Shown here: positions 18,625 through 29,741 of the stretch, one piece after another
How positions within the stretch are numbered: the stretch's first letter is position 1
How the letters are laid out: each line of letters opens with the position of its first letter
Assembly: GCF_002803075.1 (NCBI RefSeq)
Contig: NZ_NNBK01000003.1
Span: 1-64,000, forward strand
DNA: 64,000 nt
Source of the DNA: Streptomyces sp. CB01373
GTDB lineage: Bacteria; Actinomycetota; Actinomycetes; Streptomycetales; Streptomycetaceae
Direction of reading: 5' to 3'
Position numbers and translations under genes: made by a program
The notes under the pieces: model-generated
Database searches by the model: none
What the model was told of the DNA's origin: nothing
The model's input: the letters and a program-made list of their open reading frames with translations, nothing else

Positions 18625-20574
18625 TCAGCCGGTGTGCACCCGCGGGCGCTTGGCGCGGTCCGGCTCCGCCTCGCGCAGCACCTCGCGCGTGACCGGCGCG
18701 ACCTCGCCCTGGCCGAAGAGGAAGAAGCGCAGGAAGTTGGCGAACGGGTTGCCCTCGGTCCACTCGAAGTAGATGTGCGGGGTGCGGCCGGTCATCTCCC
18801 GGACGTGGAGGAGGAGCGCGGCCAAGGCGTTCGGGACGGACGCGGACTCCATGGCCAGCACCCGGTAGCGGTCGTGCCTGACCTCCCCGCACACGGTCAG
18901 TCCGGCCTCGAACTCCGAGGGGTCGGTGACCGTCACCTCGACGAAGACGAAGTCCTCCGTGAGCGGGATGTCGCTGTCGCTGCGGATCTGCTCGATCTTG
19001 TCGCGGTATTCGGCCTTGTCCTGCCGCTCCGGTTCCTTGGCGATGAACCGGATCTTGCGGCTGGCGATGTCCCTGACGAACCGCTCCGCCATGCCGTCCA
19101 GCGTCACGCTCGTCACCCGCAGCTCGAACGAACGGGCGAGCCGGGACATCAGCGAGACCAGGACGATCCCGGTGATGAAGCAGGCGCCGATCTTCACACC
19201 GTCGGGACGCTCGATGATGTTGACGACGGTCGTGTAGAGGAACACGGCCGAGATGACCCCGAACGCGATGGTCCACTTGTGCTGGCCGGCCCTGCGGGCG
19301 GCGATGGTCACCGCGATCGCCGCGGAGCTGATCAGCACGAGCACGCCCGTGGCGTACGCGCCGCCCTGCTTGTCGACGTTGGCGTCGAAGATCCAGGTGA
19401 CCAGGAAGCCGATCAGGGTGAAGACGATGACCATCGGGCGGACCGCCCGCGCCCAGTGCGGGGCCATCCCGTAGCGGGGCAGGTACCGCGGCATCAGGTT
19501 GAGCAGCCCGGCCATCGCGGAGGCGCCCGCGAACCACAGGATCAGGATGGTCGAGACGTCGTAGACCGTGCCGAAGGTGTTGCCGAGGTACTCGTGCGCC
19601 AGATAGGCCAGGGCACGGCCGTTGGCCTGGCCGCCGGCCTTGAACTCCGGCGCCGGGATCAGCAGCGTGGTGATGAAGCTGGTGGCGATCAGGAAGCAGC
19701 TCATGATCAGCGCGGCCGTGGTGAGCAGCTTCCTGGTGTCCCGGATCCGGCCGGTGGGCCGCTCCTCGGTGTCGTCCGGGTCGCCCCGCACGTGCGGCAT
19801 GACGGCGACGCCGGTCTCGAAGCCGGACAGGCCGAGCGCGAGTTTGGGGAAGACGAGCAGGGCCACGCCGACCATGAGGAAGACGTTGCCGTGCTGGGCG
19901 GTCAGCGCGTTGGTCCAGTCGGTGACCACATGGCCGGCGGTGAGGACGTGCCACAGACCGACGGCCACCACCACGACGTTCAGCGCGAGATAGACCCCGA
20001 CCAGGACGAAGGCGACGCCGATCGCCTCCACGAAGCCCTTGAGGAAGACCGCGCCGAGCAGTGCGATGAGCAGGAGCGTGATCAGCATCTGGTGGCTGTG
20101 CAGCGCGGCCGTCAGATGCGGGTTCTCCACCAGGTGCGTCGAGGCGTCCGCGGCCGACAGTGTCATGGTGATCAGGAAGTCGGTGGCGGCGAAGCCGAGC
20201 AGGGCCAGCACGAACAGCTTGCCCTGCCAGAACGACAGCAGCCGCTCCAGCATGGCGATCGAGCCCGCGCCGTGCGGGCTCTCCGACGCCACCCTGCGAT
20301 ACACCGGCAGGGCGCCCGCGAGGGTGACCAGGACCAGCACGAGGGTGGCGATCGGCGACAGCAGCCCGGCCGCGAGCGCCGCGATGCCCGGCTGGTAGCC
20401 GAGTGTCGAGAAGTAGTCCACGCCGGTCAGGCACATCACCCTCCACCACCGCTGCCCCTTGTGCGGGGGCTCCGGCAGGGCGTGCGGGGCCTGCTGGATG
20501 CCCTTGCCCATGTCGGACAGGCCCTCCAGCATCCAGGCGCGCAGACGACTGGGAGGGTGCTCGGTGGGCGCCAT
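18625..20574 (-). CDS. APC-superfamily transporter with long cytosolic C-terminus
   Basis: 649 aa. After a 40-aa polar start (ending in [10 protein letters not shown]) come about 12 transmembrane helices, beginning with [20 protein letters not shown], the APC helix-1 break. A soluble C-terminal region of about 170 aa follows ([23 protein letters not shown]-like beta segments, [30 protein letters not shown]). It is annotated in relatives as an amino-acid permease, but the long cytosolic tail and its place beside kdpFABC recall the KimA/KUP branch of potassium transporters. The substrate is not settled. AGGAG lies 7 bases before ATG 20574. Confidence 0.75.
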   Translation of the reverse strand: MAPTEHPPSRLRAWMLEGLSDMGKGIQQAPHALPEPPHKGQRWWRVMCLTGVDYFSTLGYQPGIAALAAGLLSPIATLVLVLVTLAGALPVYRRVASESPHGAGSIAMLERLLSFWQGKLFVLALLGFAATDFLITMTLSAADASTHLVENPHLTAALHSHQMLITLLLIALLGAVFLKGFVEAIGVAFVLVGVYLALNVVVVAVGLWHVLTAGHVVTDWTNALTAQHGNVFLMVGVALLVFPKLALGLSGFETGVAVMPHVRGDPDDTEERPTGRIRDTRKLLTTAALIMSCFLIATSFITTLLIPAPEFKAGGQANGRALAYLAHEYLGNTFGTVYDVSTILILWFAGASAMAGLLNLMPRYLPRYGMAPHWARAVRPMVIVFTLIGFLVTWIFDANVDKQGGAYATGVLVLISSAAIAVTIAARRAGQHKWTIAFGVISAVFLYTTVVNIIERPDGVKIGACFITGIVLVSLMSRLARSFELRVTSVTLDGMAERFVRDIASRKIRFIAKEPERQDKAEYRDKIEQIRSDSDIPLTEDFVFVEVTVTDPSEFEAGLTVCGEVRHDRYRVLAMESASVPNALAALLLHVREMTGRTPHIYFEWTEGNPFANFLRFFLFGQGEVAPVTREVLREAEPDRAKRPRVHTG

Positions 20575-20828
20575 GCCCCTGCTCCTGAGGTGTGGCTCGC
20601 GTGCGGACCGGCCGCCACGGACCGGGCCGCCATGCGGACGGGTCACCAGCGTATGCGGAGAGTAACGCAAGGGCTCACGAGTACCCGTGTGAGCAGGCGT
20701 CAACCTTTCGGCAAGGGCGGGCGTGGCGATCCCGATATCACCTCATGACCAGCGGACACGCAGGTTTTACCGCGCACTGGACCGTCCGGGGGAAAGACGG
20801 CAGCCGAACCCGCGGTGGACACCCAGCG

Positions 20829-21386
20829 TCATGACTCCAGTCCCGAGACCCGGAACACCGCCAGCGCGGTCTCCCGGTCGACCTGCTCGGAGATGTCGCG
20901 CAGCTCGTCCGTCCCGCACCGGAGCCTGCCCGCGGCCACACAGTGCCGGGCGTCCTCGTCGAGGCGGTACCAGACGTCGGGATGGTCCACCAGGACCTCG
21001 GGATCCAGCTCCACCCGCCCGCCGAGGGAGTCCCGCAGCACCAGCCGGCGGCATACACCGTCGACCGCGCGCACCGACACCAGCAGGTCGGTACGGACCA
21101 GGCGGCTGCGCAGCAGCGACCGGGAGGCGATCCAGCCCCGGCCGGCGCGGACGCGCGGCGGACACAGCACCACGAAGAGCAGCACCGCGAGCGTGAACCA
21201 GAGCACGCCGCGCCACCAGGTGAGGCTGCCCGTGCCCCAGTCGATCAGGAACAGCAGGGCGAGCAGTGCCGCGGAGCAGCAGACCGAGGTGCGCAGTTCC
21301 CGCGCCCACGGGTGGGTCCGGGCCGTGCGGCCGGGTTCCCGCGGCACCGGGTCGGTGCCGGCTCGCTCGTCGTCGCGGAGTCCCAT
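20829..21386 (-). CDS. Hypothetical membrane protein divergent from kdpFABC
   Basis: 185 aa. About 35 polar residues, two adjacent transmembrane helices (SVCCSAALLALLFLIDW and GVLWFTLAVLLFVVLC), then a 100-aa cytosolic domain with alternating beta strands (LLVSVRAVDGVCRRLVLRD, GGRVELDPEVLVDHPDVWYRL). I do not recognise a family. It shares its upstream region with the kdp operon, including the nested inverted repeat at 21427-21515, so common control is possible. Confidence 0.7.
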   Translation of the reverse strand: MGLRDDERAGTDPVPREPGRTARTHPWARELRTSVCCSAALLALLFLIDWGTGSLTWWRGVLWFTLAVLLFVVLCPPRVRAGRGWIASRSLLRSRLVRTDLLVSVRAVDGVCRRLVLRDSLGGRVELDPEVLVDHPDVWYRLDEDARHCVAAGRLRCGTDELRDISEQVDRETALAVFRVSGLES

Positions 21387-21426
21387 GTGTCCGACGTTAG
21401 GGCCCCCGGAGAGCTTCGGCACCTGC

Positions 21427-21515
21427 CCTTGACACGCCCCTGACGCGCCCGGACCGGTTCTTGACGCCACCCCGCCGCCGCAGCCGGGTGGCGCGTCGTC
21501 AGGGGTCCGTCAAGG
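21427..21515. promoter_or_regulatory. Nested inverted repeat upstream of kdp
   Basis: The outer arms (21427-21444 and 21498-21515) are CCTTGACACGCCCCTGAC and its near complement, 15 of 18 positions matching. The inner arms are GCCACCC (21466-21472) and GGGTGGC (21486-21492). TTGAC/GTCAA half-sites occur at about 21429, 21461, 21509 and again at 21541. This is a candidate operator region shared by the divergent gene at 20829 and kdp. Confidence 0.5.
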
Positions 21516-21622
21516 GTGGGTGTGCCGCCGTATGGGAGCCGTCAACGGTGGTCGGAATCGGCCAGAGGAGGTCGTTTCCTCGAATCGTTGATGTCCGTTC
21601 GTCCTCACTCCAGGAGTTCGCG

Positions 21623-21706
21623 ATGGCCGATGTGGCCTTCGTCGTCGTCACGGTCGCGGTGTTCGCGCTCGTGGCCCTCGCCGTCAAGGGGGTGACGAAG
21701 CTGTGA
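21623..21706 (+). CDS. 27-aa membrane peptide preceding kdpF
   Basis: A one-helix peptide beginning [14 protein letters not shown] and ending in the basic VKGVTKL. CAGGAG lies 7 bases before the ATG. Its stop overlaps the GTG of kdpF (GTGA). The size and topology are those of KdpF, so this may be a second KdpF-like subunit. It is too short for homology to prove it; the support is the RBS, the overlap and the hydrophobicity. Confidence 0.7.
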   Translation: MADVAFVVVTVAVFALVALAVKGVTKL

Positions 21707-21792
21707 CCGCCGAGAACATCGTCGGCCTGGTCGTGGCCGTCGCCCTGCTGGGCTATCTCGTCCTCGCCCTGATCTTCCCGGAGAGGTTCTGA
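21703..21792 (+). CDS. kdpF: Potassium-transporting ATPase subunit KdpF
   Basis: 29 aa, one transmembrane helix: [17 protein letters not shown] through [12 protein letters not shown]. The [12 protein letters not shown] ending is the KdpF signature. KdpF is a lipid-like peptide that stabilises the KdpABC complex. GTG 21703 overlaps the upstream peptide stop, and kdpA starts 8 bases after its end. Confidence 0.88.
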   Translation: MTAENIVGLVVAVALLGYLVLALIFPERF

Positions 21793-21800
21793 GCCGCGTC

Positions 21801-23461
21801 ATGAGTCCCGTACTCGCCGGAGTGCTCCAGCTGCTCGCTCTCATGGCCGCACTGGCACTCGCCTATGTTCCGCTCGGCACCTACATGGCCGGCGTCTACC
21901 GCGGGCGGCGCCATCTGCGGCTCGAGAGATGGATCTACCGGGCCACCGGCGCCGATCCGGACGCGGAGATGCGCTGGCCCGCGTACATCCGCGCCGTGCT
22001 GGCCTTCTCCCTGGCCGGTGTCCTCTTCCTCTACCTGCTCCAGCGGATCCAGGGCGTGCTGCCGCTCTCGCTCGGCTTCCGCTCCGTCGCCCCCGCCCAG
22101 GCCTTCAACACCGCCGCGTCCTTCGTCACCAACACCAACTGGCAGTCCTACGCCGGCGAGCAGACCATGGGCCACGTGGTGCAGACCGCCGGTCTGGCCG
22201 TGCAGAACTTCGTCTCGGCGGCCGTCGGCATGGCCGTGGCCGTCGCCCTGGTCCGCGGCTTCGCCAGGTCCCGCACCGGTGAACTCGGCAACTTCTGGGC
22301 CGACCTGGTGCGCGGCACCGTGCGCGTCCTCCTCCCGCTGGCCGCGGTCGCCGCGATCGTCCTGGTGGCCTGCGGGGTGATCCAGAACTTCTCCGGGATC
22401 CACGAGGTCGGCCAGTTCTTCGGCGGCAGGCAGCAGTGGAACGGCGGGGCGGTGGCCTCCCAGGAGGCCATCAAGGAACTGGGCACCAACGGCGGCGGCT
22501 ACTTCAACGCCAACAGCGCCCACCCCTTCGAGAACCCGACCCCGTTCTCCAACCTCTTCGAGATCTTCCTGATCCTGGTCATCCCCTTCGCGCTGACCCG
22601 GACGTTCGGCGTCATGGTCGGCTCGGTCCGGCAGGGCTACGCGATCCTTGCGGCGATGGCCACCATCTGGCTCGCCTTCGTCGCCCTGCTGATGTGGACC
22701 GAGTTCGCCCACCACGAGGGCGCGCTGCGGATCGCGGGCGGCGCGATGGAGGGCAAGGAGGTCCGGTTCGGCATCGGCGCCTCCTCGATCTTCGCGGCGT
22801 CGACCACGCTCACCTCGACCGGCGCCGTCGACGCCGCGCACTCCTCGCTCACCGGGTTCGGCGGCGGTATCGCGATGCTCGGCATGATGCTCGGCGAGAT
22901 CGCGCCCGGCGGTGTCGGCTCCGGCCTGTACGGCATCCTGATCATGGCCGTCATCGCGGTCTTCATCGCCGGTCTGATGGTCGGGCGCACCCCCGAGTAC
23001 CTGGGCAAGAAGATCGGCTCCCGGGAGATCAAGCTGGCCGCCGTCTACATCCTGATCACCCCGGCGCTGGTCCTGGTGTTCAGCGCCTTCTCGATGGCCC
23101 TGCCGACCCCGCCGCACTCGGCGCTCAACCCCGGCGCGCACGGGTTCTCCGAAGTGCTCTACGCCTATACCTCGGCCGCCAACAACAACGGCTCCGCCTT
23201 CGCCGGCCTGAACGCGAACACCGACTGGTTCAACACCACGACCGGGCTCGCCATGCTGCTCGGCCGCTTCCTGCCGATGGTGTTCGTCCTCGCCCTGGCC
23301 GGCTCCCTGGGCGCACAGCAGCCGGTGCCGGTCACCGCGGGCACCCTGCGCACCGAGAAGCCGCTGTTCACCGGCATGTTGGTGGGCGCCGTCCTGATCG
23401 TCGTCGGTCTGACGTACTTCCCGGCCCTCGCACTGGGCCCGCTCGCCGAGGGGCTGGCGTG

Positions 23462-23462
<1 letters not shown>
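21801..23462 (+). CDS. kdpA: Potassium-transporting ATPase subunit A
   Basis: 553 aa, the normal length. It is the K+-selective channel-like subunit with about 10 transmembrane helices and four pore loops; the pore-loop sequences [34 protein letters not shown] and AAANNGS-like [11 protein letters not shown] are visible. It belongs to the high-affinity K+ uptake pump expressed under K+ limitation. The stop TGA overlaps the kdpB ATG by one base (TGATG). Confidence 0.97.
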
Positions 23463-25585
<2,123 letters not shown>

Positions 25586-25590
25586 CGCAC

Positions 25591-26223
25591 ATGAACCAGT
25601 CCCTTGTGAACACCGGCCGTCAACTGGCGGCGGGCCTGCGGGCGCTGCTCGCGCTGACCCTGCTCACCGGTGTCGTCTACCCGCTCGTCGTCACGGGCGT
25701 GGCCCAGGCCTTCCTCGGGCACCGGGCCAATGGCTCGGAGGCCGAGGAGGGCGGCAGGGTCGTCGGCTCCTCCCTGATCGGGCAACAGCACTACGGCCTC
25801 GACTACTTCCAGCCGCGCCCGGCCGCCGGGCTGAGCGCGAACACCGTGAACACGCAGTACAAGCTGCTCGTCTCCGGCGCCACCAACCTCGCCGCGAACA
25901 ACCCGAAGCTGGTACAGGCGGTCGAGCGGGCACGGGCCGAGGTCGTCAGGGTCAACTCCACGTCCGGCTACAAGGTGAAGCCCTCCCAGGTCCCGGCCGA
26001 CGCCGTGACCTCCTCGGGTTCCGGCCTGGACCCGGACATCTCCCCGGCCTACGCGCTGCTCCAGGCGCACCGGGTGGCGGAACGCAACCACCTGCCCGTC
26101 GCGCGGGTCGAGCACCTGGTGCGGGAGCAGACGGAGAGCCGCACCCTCGGCTTCATCGGCGAGCCGCGGGTGAACGTCCTCCAACTCAACGTCGCCCTCA
26201 GGGAGCTGACCACAGGTCACTGA
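25591..26223 (+). CDS. kdpC: Potassium-transporting ATPase subunit C
   Basis: 210 aa with a single N-terminal membrane helix (LRALLALTLLTGVVYPLVVTG) and an extracytoplasmic domain containing GSSLIGQ, YFQPRP, SGSGLDPDISPAYALLQ and the C-terminal LGFIGEPRVNVLQLN, all typical of KdpC. It stabilises the KdpAB complex. It starts 5 bases after kdpB and ends the operon; no kdpD or kdpE sensor/regulator genes are in this window. Confidence 0.96.
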   Translation: MNQSLVNTGRQLAAGLRALLALTLLTGVVYPLVVTGVAQAFLGHRANGSEAEEGGRVVGSSLIGQQHYGLDYFQPRPAAGLSANTVNTQYKLLVSGATNLAANNPKLVQAVERARAEVVRVNSTSGYKVKPSQVPADAVTSSGSGLDPDISPAYALLQAHRVAERNHLPVARVEHLVREQTESRTLGFIGEPRVNVLQLNVALRELTTGH

Positions 26224-26241
26224 CGTTCCGTCCGCGTCCTC

Positions 26242-26270
26242 TTGTCCGCTTCCGGAGCCGCACCTACAGT
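26242..26270 (+). promoter_or_regulatory. Leaderless promoter of the GH43 gene
   Basis: The -35 box TTGTCC (26242-26247) and -10 box TACAGT (26265-26270) are separated by 17 bases. The GTG start codon at 26277 is 7 bases past the -10 box, so transcription should begin at or next to the start codon. Confidence 0.7.
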
Positions 26271-26276
26271 GCGGCC

Positions 26277-27827
26277 GTGCGGATGTACGAGAACCCCGTC
26301 ATCGGAGGCTTCCACCCCGACCCCAGCGTGTGCCGGGTCGGCGAGGACCACTACCTGGTGTGCTCCAGCTTCGAGTACTTCCCAGGGGTCCCGCTGTTCC
26401 ACAGCCGCGACCTGGTGCACTGGCGGCAGATCGGCAACGTGCTGGACCGGCCGGGCCAGTTGGAGCTGCCGGACGGCCTCCCGGCCTCCGCCGGCATCTA
26501 CGCCCCGACCATCCGCCACCACGACGGCCGCTTCCACGTGATCACCACCAATGTCGCGGCCGGGGGCACCTTCCTGGTCAGCGCCGAGGATCCGCGGGGG
26601 CCCTGGTCGGACCCGGTCTGGATCGACCTGCCCGGGATCGACCCCGACCTCGCCTGGGACGAGGACGGCTCCTGCTGGTGCGCCGTCGCGGGGGTGTCGG
26701 TGGCCCGGATCGACCCGGTGACCGGCAAGGTCCTGGAGGGTCCGCTGCCCGCGTGGTCGGGTACGGGGCTTCAGCACCCGGAGGCGCCGCACCTGTACCG
26801 GATCGGCGCCTGGTGGTACCTCCTGCTGGCCGAGGGCGGCACCGGGCACGGCCACGGCGTCTCGATCGCCCGCGCCCGCTCCCCGCGCGGCCCCTGGGAG
26901 CCCGCGCCGGACAACCCGGTCCTCTCCCACCGAGGCACCGACCAGCCCGTCCAGTGCACGGGCCACGCCGACCTGGTGCAGGCGGCCGACGGCACCTGGT
27001 GGATGGTGCTGCTCGGCACCCGGCCCGGTGGCTGGTTCCCGGAGTTCCACGTGCTCGGCCGGGAGACCTTCCTGACCCCGGTGGAGTGGGTGGACGGCTG
27101 GCCGCGGGTCGGCCCGGTGCGCGAGCGGCATCCGGCGCCCGCGGCCTGGCACCCCCTGCCGCCGGAGCCCGGGCGGGACGACTTCGACGCGACGTCCCTG
27201 GCGCCGCTCTGGATCTCCCCGCGCAGCAGACCGGAGGGTTCCTGGTCGCTGAGCGAGCGTCCCGGCCGGCTGACCCTCCACGCGACCGGCGACAGCCTCG
27301 ACCGGCCCGGCCACACCTTCGTGGGACGCCGTCAGCAGCACCCGGACTGCCGGGTGGCGGCGCGTGTCGAGGCGGTCTCCGGCCGGGCCGGCCTGTCCGT
27401 CAGGCTGGACGAGGCGCACCACTACGACGTGGAGATCGGTGGGGGAGTGGTGGGCGTGGTCGCCCGGATCGGGCCGCTGCGGCAGCGGATCGCGGAGCAT
27501 CCGGTGCCGCCCGGACCGCTCACCCTCGTCGTGGACATCCGCACGGACGACGTGCCCCCGCCCACGGTCACGGTCCCGGACCTGTCGGCCACCGGCGCCG
27601 CGGCGGCGACCGGGGTACGAGCGGCCGGCCCGGACGTGATCGCGTTCTCGATCGAGGGCCCGGAGGGCACGCGGACGCTGGCCGAACTCGACGGGCGCTA
27701 CCTGTCCACCCAGGTCGCGGCCGGCTTCACCGGGCGGGTGATCGGCATGTACGCCACCGAGGGCAGCGCCGCCTTCGACTGGTTCGACTACCGGCCGCGG
27801 CACCCGCGCCGTGCTGTTGAGGGCTGA
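26277..27827 (+). CDS. Glycoside hydrolase family 43 (beta-xylosidase / arabinofuranosidase type)
   Basis: 516 aa, no signal peptide, so intracellular. The five-bladed propeller domain holds the catalytic triad: base D15 in GGFHPDPSV, pKa modulator D122 in PGIDPDL, and acid E169 in QHPEAPHLY. Residues about 300-510 form the C-terminal beta-sandwich (FVGRRQQH, AGLSVRLDEAHHYDVEIGG) common in beta-xylosidases of the family. It probably trims short xylo- or arabino-oligosaccharides after import. It is a single-gene unit after kdpC with its own leaderless promoter; no sugar transporter lies next to it. Confidence 0.9.
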   Translation: MRMYENPVIGGFHPDPSVCRVGEDHYLVCSSFEYFPGVPLFHSRDLVHWRQIGNVLDRPGQLELPDGLPASAGIYAPTIRHHDGRFHVITTNVAAGGTFLVSAEDPRGPWSDPVWIDLPGIDPDLAWDEDGSCWCAVAGVSVARIDPVTGKVLEGPLPAWSGTGLQHPEAPHLYRIGAWWYLLLAEGGTGHGHGVSIARARSPRGPWEPAPDNPVLSHRGTDQPVQCTGHADLVQAADGTWWMVLLGTRPGGWFPEFHVLGRETFLTPVEWVDGWPRVGPVRERHPAPAAWHPLPPEPGRDDFDATSLAPLWISPRSRPEGSWSLSERPGRLTLHATGDSLDRPGHTFVGRRQQHPDCRVAARVEAVSGRAGLSVRLDEAHHYDVEIGGGVVGVVARIGPLRQRIAEHPVPPGPLTLVVDIRTDDVPPPTVTVPDLSATGAAAATGVRAAGPDVIAFSIEGPEGTRTLAELDGRYLSTQVAAGFTGRVIGMYATEGSAAFDWFDYRPRHPRRAVEG

Positions 27828-27996
27828 CCCGGCGTCGTGCTGCGGTTGGTAACGGTGTGAACCCGGACGGCCACCGTGTCACAGGGAGGACACCGGGAGT
27901 GGCCGTGCCCGGACACGCGTCGGGGCCGGTTCGCGCGGGTGCGCGCCGGCCCCTGGTGATCCGCGGGCGGTTCACGAAATCCGCCCGGTCGCAGCA

Positions 27997-28203
27997 CTAG
28001 GCGGCGGTCACCACCCGGTCGGCGCCCAGCGGGCGGTGCGGCGCGATGATCTGGCCGTCCGGCAGGAGCTCACCGGTGTCCTCGAAGAGCAGGACGCCGT
28101 TGCACAGCAGGCTCCAGCCCTGCTCCGGGTGGTGCGCCACGAGACGGGCGGATTCCCGGTCGGCGGAGTCGGCTGACGGGCACGGTGGCTGGTGCTGGCA
28201 CAT
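27997..28203 (-). CDS. DUF5999 family small protein
   Basis: 68 aa starting MCQHQPPCPSADSADRESAR, with a CxxxxxC pair at positions 2 and 8. The conserved core VAHHPEQGWSLLCNGVLLFEDTGELLPDG and HRPLGADRV is typical of a small Streptomyces family of unknown function. Only a weak RBS precedes ATG 28203. The 169-base gap between it and the end of the GH43 gene shows nothing else clear. Confidence 0.8.
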   Translation of the reverse strand: MCQHQPPCPSADSADRESARLVAHHPEQGWSLLCNGVLLFEDTGELLPDGQIIAPHRPLGADRVVTAA

Positions 28204-28536
28204 TGAGGGGTTCTTTCGCTCTGTCGTGTGATCGCTGTCGGCTGTCGTGCGTGTCCCGCGGCTGATGGTGTTCTCCACGGCCGCCCCCCGTCGAGTCGGT
28301 CCGAAACCAGTGTTCCCCCACGGGCCTGATTCCGCAGGGATTTCGCAGCACCGCTTCTCACCGGTTGGAGACGCGTCACACGCACGAGCGGTTCACCCCG
28401 GCCGCACCGCCTCTTGGGATGGTTCGCACTGGCCGGATGGGGCTAGTCCGATGGGACCCCCGGTCGCGAACGCGGTCGTGCGAGCGGGTTCCGCCCGCTG
28501 CGAGCGTATGTGCGGCCGGATGGCTGAAACGGCGTC
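28204..28536. other. Non-coding stretch
   Basis: About 330 bases between the DUF5999 start and the terminator of the next gene. It must hold the DUF5999 promoter. I see no convincing reading frame with Streptomyces codon bias, no RNA gene, and no repeat shared with the rest of the window. Confidence 0.5.
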
Positions 28537-28572
28537 GTACCCCGCCGCCGGGGATCTCCGGCAGCGGGGTAC
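28537..28572 (-). terminator. Terminator of the gene at 28596-29180
   Basis: A 15-bp stem with one mismatch (28537-28551 with 28558-28572, GTACCCCGC...GCGGGGTAC) and a 6-base loop, 23 bases after the stop codon on the minus strand. Confidence 0.75.
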
Positions 28573-28595
28573 GGCGCCGATCGGCGGGCGGGAGG

Positions 28596-29180
28596 TCAGG
28601 CGGGGGAGCCCATGAGCCGGATCGGAGTCACCCGGTGGGTGAGGACCGGGAGCAGGTCGGCGACCCGGTGCGGAAGGTGGGCCGCGATACCGGGCGGGGC
28701 CGGCGCGAGCGGCACGAGCAGGTCGGTGGCGGCCGGGTGGCCGGTGGTGCCGTCGTCGGAGAGGTCGCCGTGCAGCCACAAGGTGAGCATGTACAGGCTG
28801 GGTATGGACAGCAGACGCGGCTGGTAGGGCTGGCCCAGGGTCTCCGCCTGGCGCAGCGCGCGCTCGGTGGAGGTGACGTAGGGGCCCTCGAAGAAGTGCG
28901 AGAAGGTCCAGCCGTCAGGGGTCAGCACGGTCTCGGCCGCGGCCACCGCGTGGTCGCCGCAGCGGATGAGGAAGCGCCACCCGGCCAGCCTGGTCGCGGT
29001 GATGCCCTCGGGGGTGATCCGGTCCAGGACGTGCACCGGCAGGGGAAGCTCGGGGGTCGCGGGTTCCTGGGCGGAGCGAAGCGCGGGGGATCCGGCATCG
29101 CGGACCGCGGTGGGTGAATCGAGTGCCGTGAGAACGGAGCGCAGGGCGGGCGCGGGAGCCGGGGGGACATGCAGCGGCAT
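28596..29180 (-). CDS. Conserved hypothetical protein
   Basis: 194 aa, no membrane helix or signal peptide. A Pro/Ala-rich start (MPLHVPPAPAPALRSVL) is followed by an alpha/beta domain with LPVHVLDRITPEGITATRLAGW, RFLIRCGDHAVAAAE, FFEGPYVTSTERAL and SIPSLYMLTLWLHGD. I do not recognise the family, though the codon usage, the GAGAGG RBS and a downstream hairpin show it is a real gene. The middle part could be a nucleotide- or lipid-independent binding fold; nothing firmer can be said. Confidence 0.7.
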   Translation of the reverse strand: MPLHVPPAPAPALRSVLTALDSPTAVRDAGSPALRSAQEPATPELPLPVHVLDRITPEGITATRLAGWRFLIRCGDHAVAAAETVLTPDGWTFSHFFEGPYVTSTERALRQAETLGQPYQPRLLSIPSLYMLTLWLHGDLSDDGTTGHPAATDLLVPLAPAPPGIAAHLPHRVADLLPVLTHRVTPIRLMGSPA

Positions 29181-29700
29181 GGTGGGTCGCCTCTCATTCG
29201 ACAGGCACGGTGGCGCGAGGGCGGGCTGGGTGCGGACGGCGTTGTCAGCTCTCAGGGCAGGAGGAGGCTGGGGCCGGGCTCGGGCGAGCGAGGGGTGTGG
29301 GGCGTGGCCTGCCTCACGGGCTCCTGACAGGGTTCAGGGCTGTGGGTGCCAACTTCTGCCGTGGAGCAGAGTTTATACGACAAATGTTCAGATGGTGTTT
29401 CGCCTAGCTGTTTTCGATGTGAACGGCAAGAGCCTATTCGGTCGGAGTCAATCGGGAATCATCCCTGCTCCGCGTCAGCCGTATCGCGATGACCTCGGGT
29501 TGTGCCCGCATGGCGGTCGGCCTGATCTTGTCGGCGTTTTTCACGAGTTTCATGGGGTACTCGAATCTGCTGGTTGCCGCATGCCCCGTGAATGTGCCTC
29601 CGGTCACACGGACCAGAGTAGTCGGTGCGAGGCGGTAGCGGGACGTTATCGATCGCGTTGGCGGGGCATCATCCAACCTGACCACCTGACCGGGACCCCG
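29181..29700. other. AT-richer non-coding region before the glutamate-cysteine ligase-like gene
   Basis: About 520 bases without a credible gene. The part from about 29370 to 29690 is visibly richer in A and T than its surroundings (for example TTTATACGACAAATGTTCAG) and lacks third-position GC bias in all frames. It may hold a long 5' leader for the gene at 29742 or a remnant of acquired DNA. Confidence 0.5.
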
Positions 29701-29720
29701 GCGGCCGGATCTTCGGCCGC
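29701..29720 (+). promoter_or_regulatory. Hairpin just upstream of an RBS
   Basis: GCGGCCG (29701-29707) and CGGCCGC (29714-29720) form a perfect 7-bp stem with loop GATCTT, 5 bases before the GAGGAGGG RBS of the gene at 29742. It could hold or shield the ribosome site, or protect the mRNA 5' end. Confidence 0.5.
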
Positions 29721-29741
29721 CCTGCGAGGAGGGACGCTGCG

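Noticed and set aside
28400..28530. Possible tRNA-like or small RNA gene
   Set aside because: No cloverleaf with a proper acceptor stem or TTCRA arm could be drawn by eye.
29434..29685. 83-codon minus-strand frame in the AT-richer region
   Set aside because: No RBS, no codon bias, no recognisable motif.
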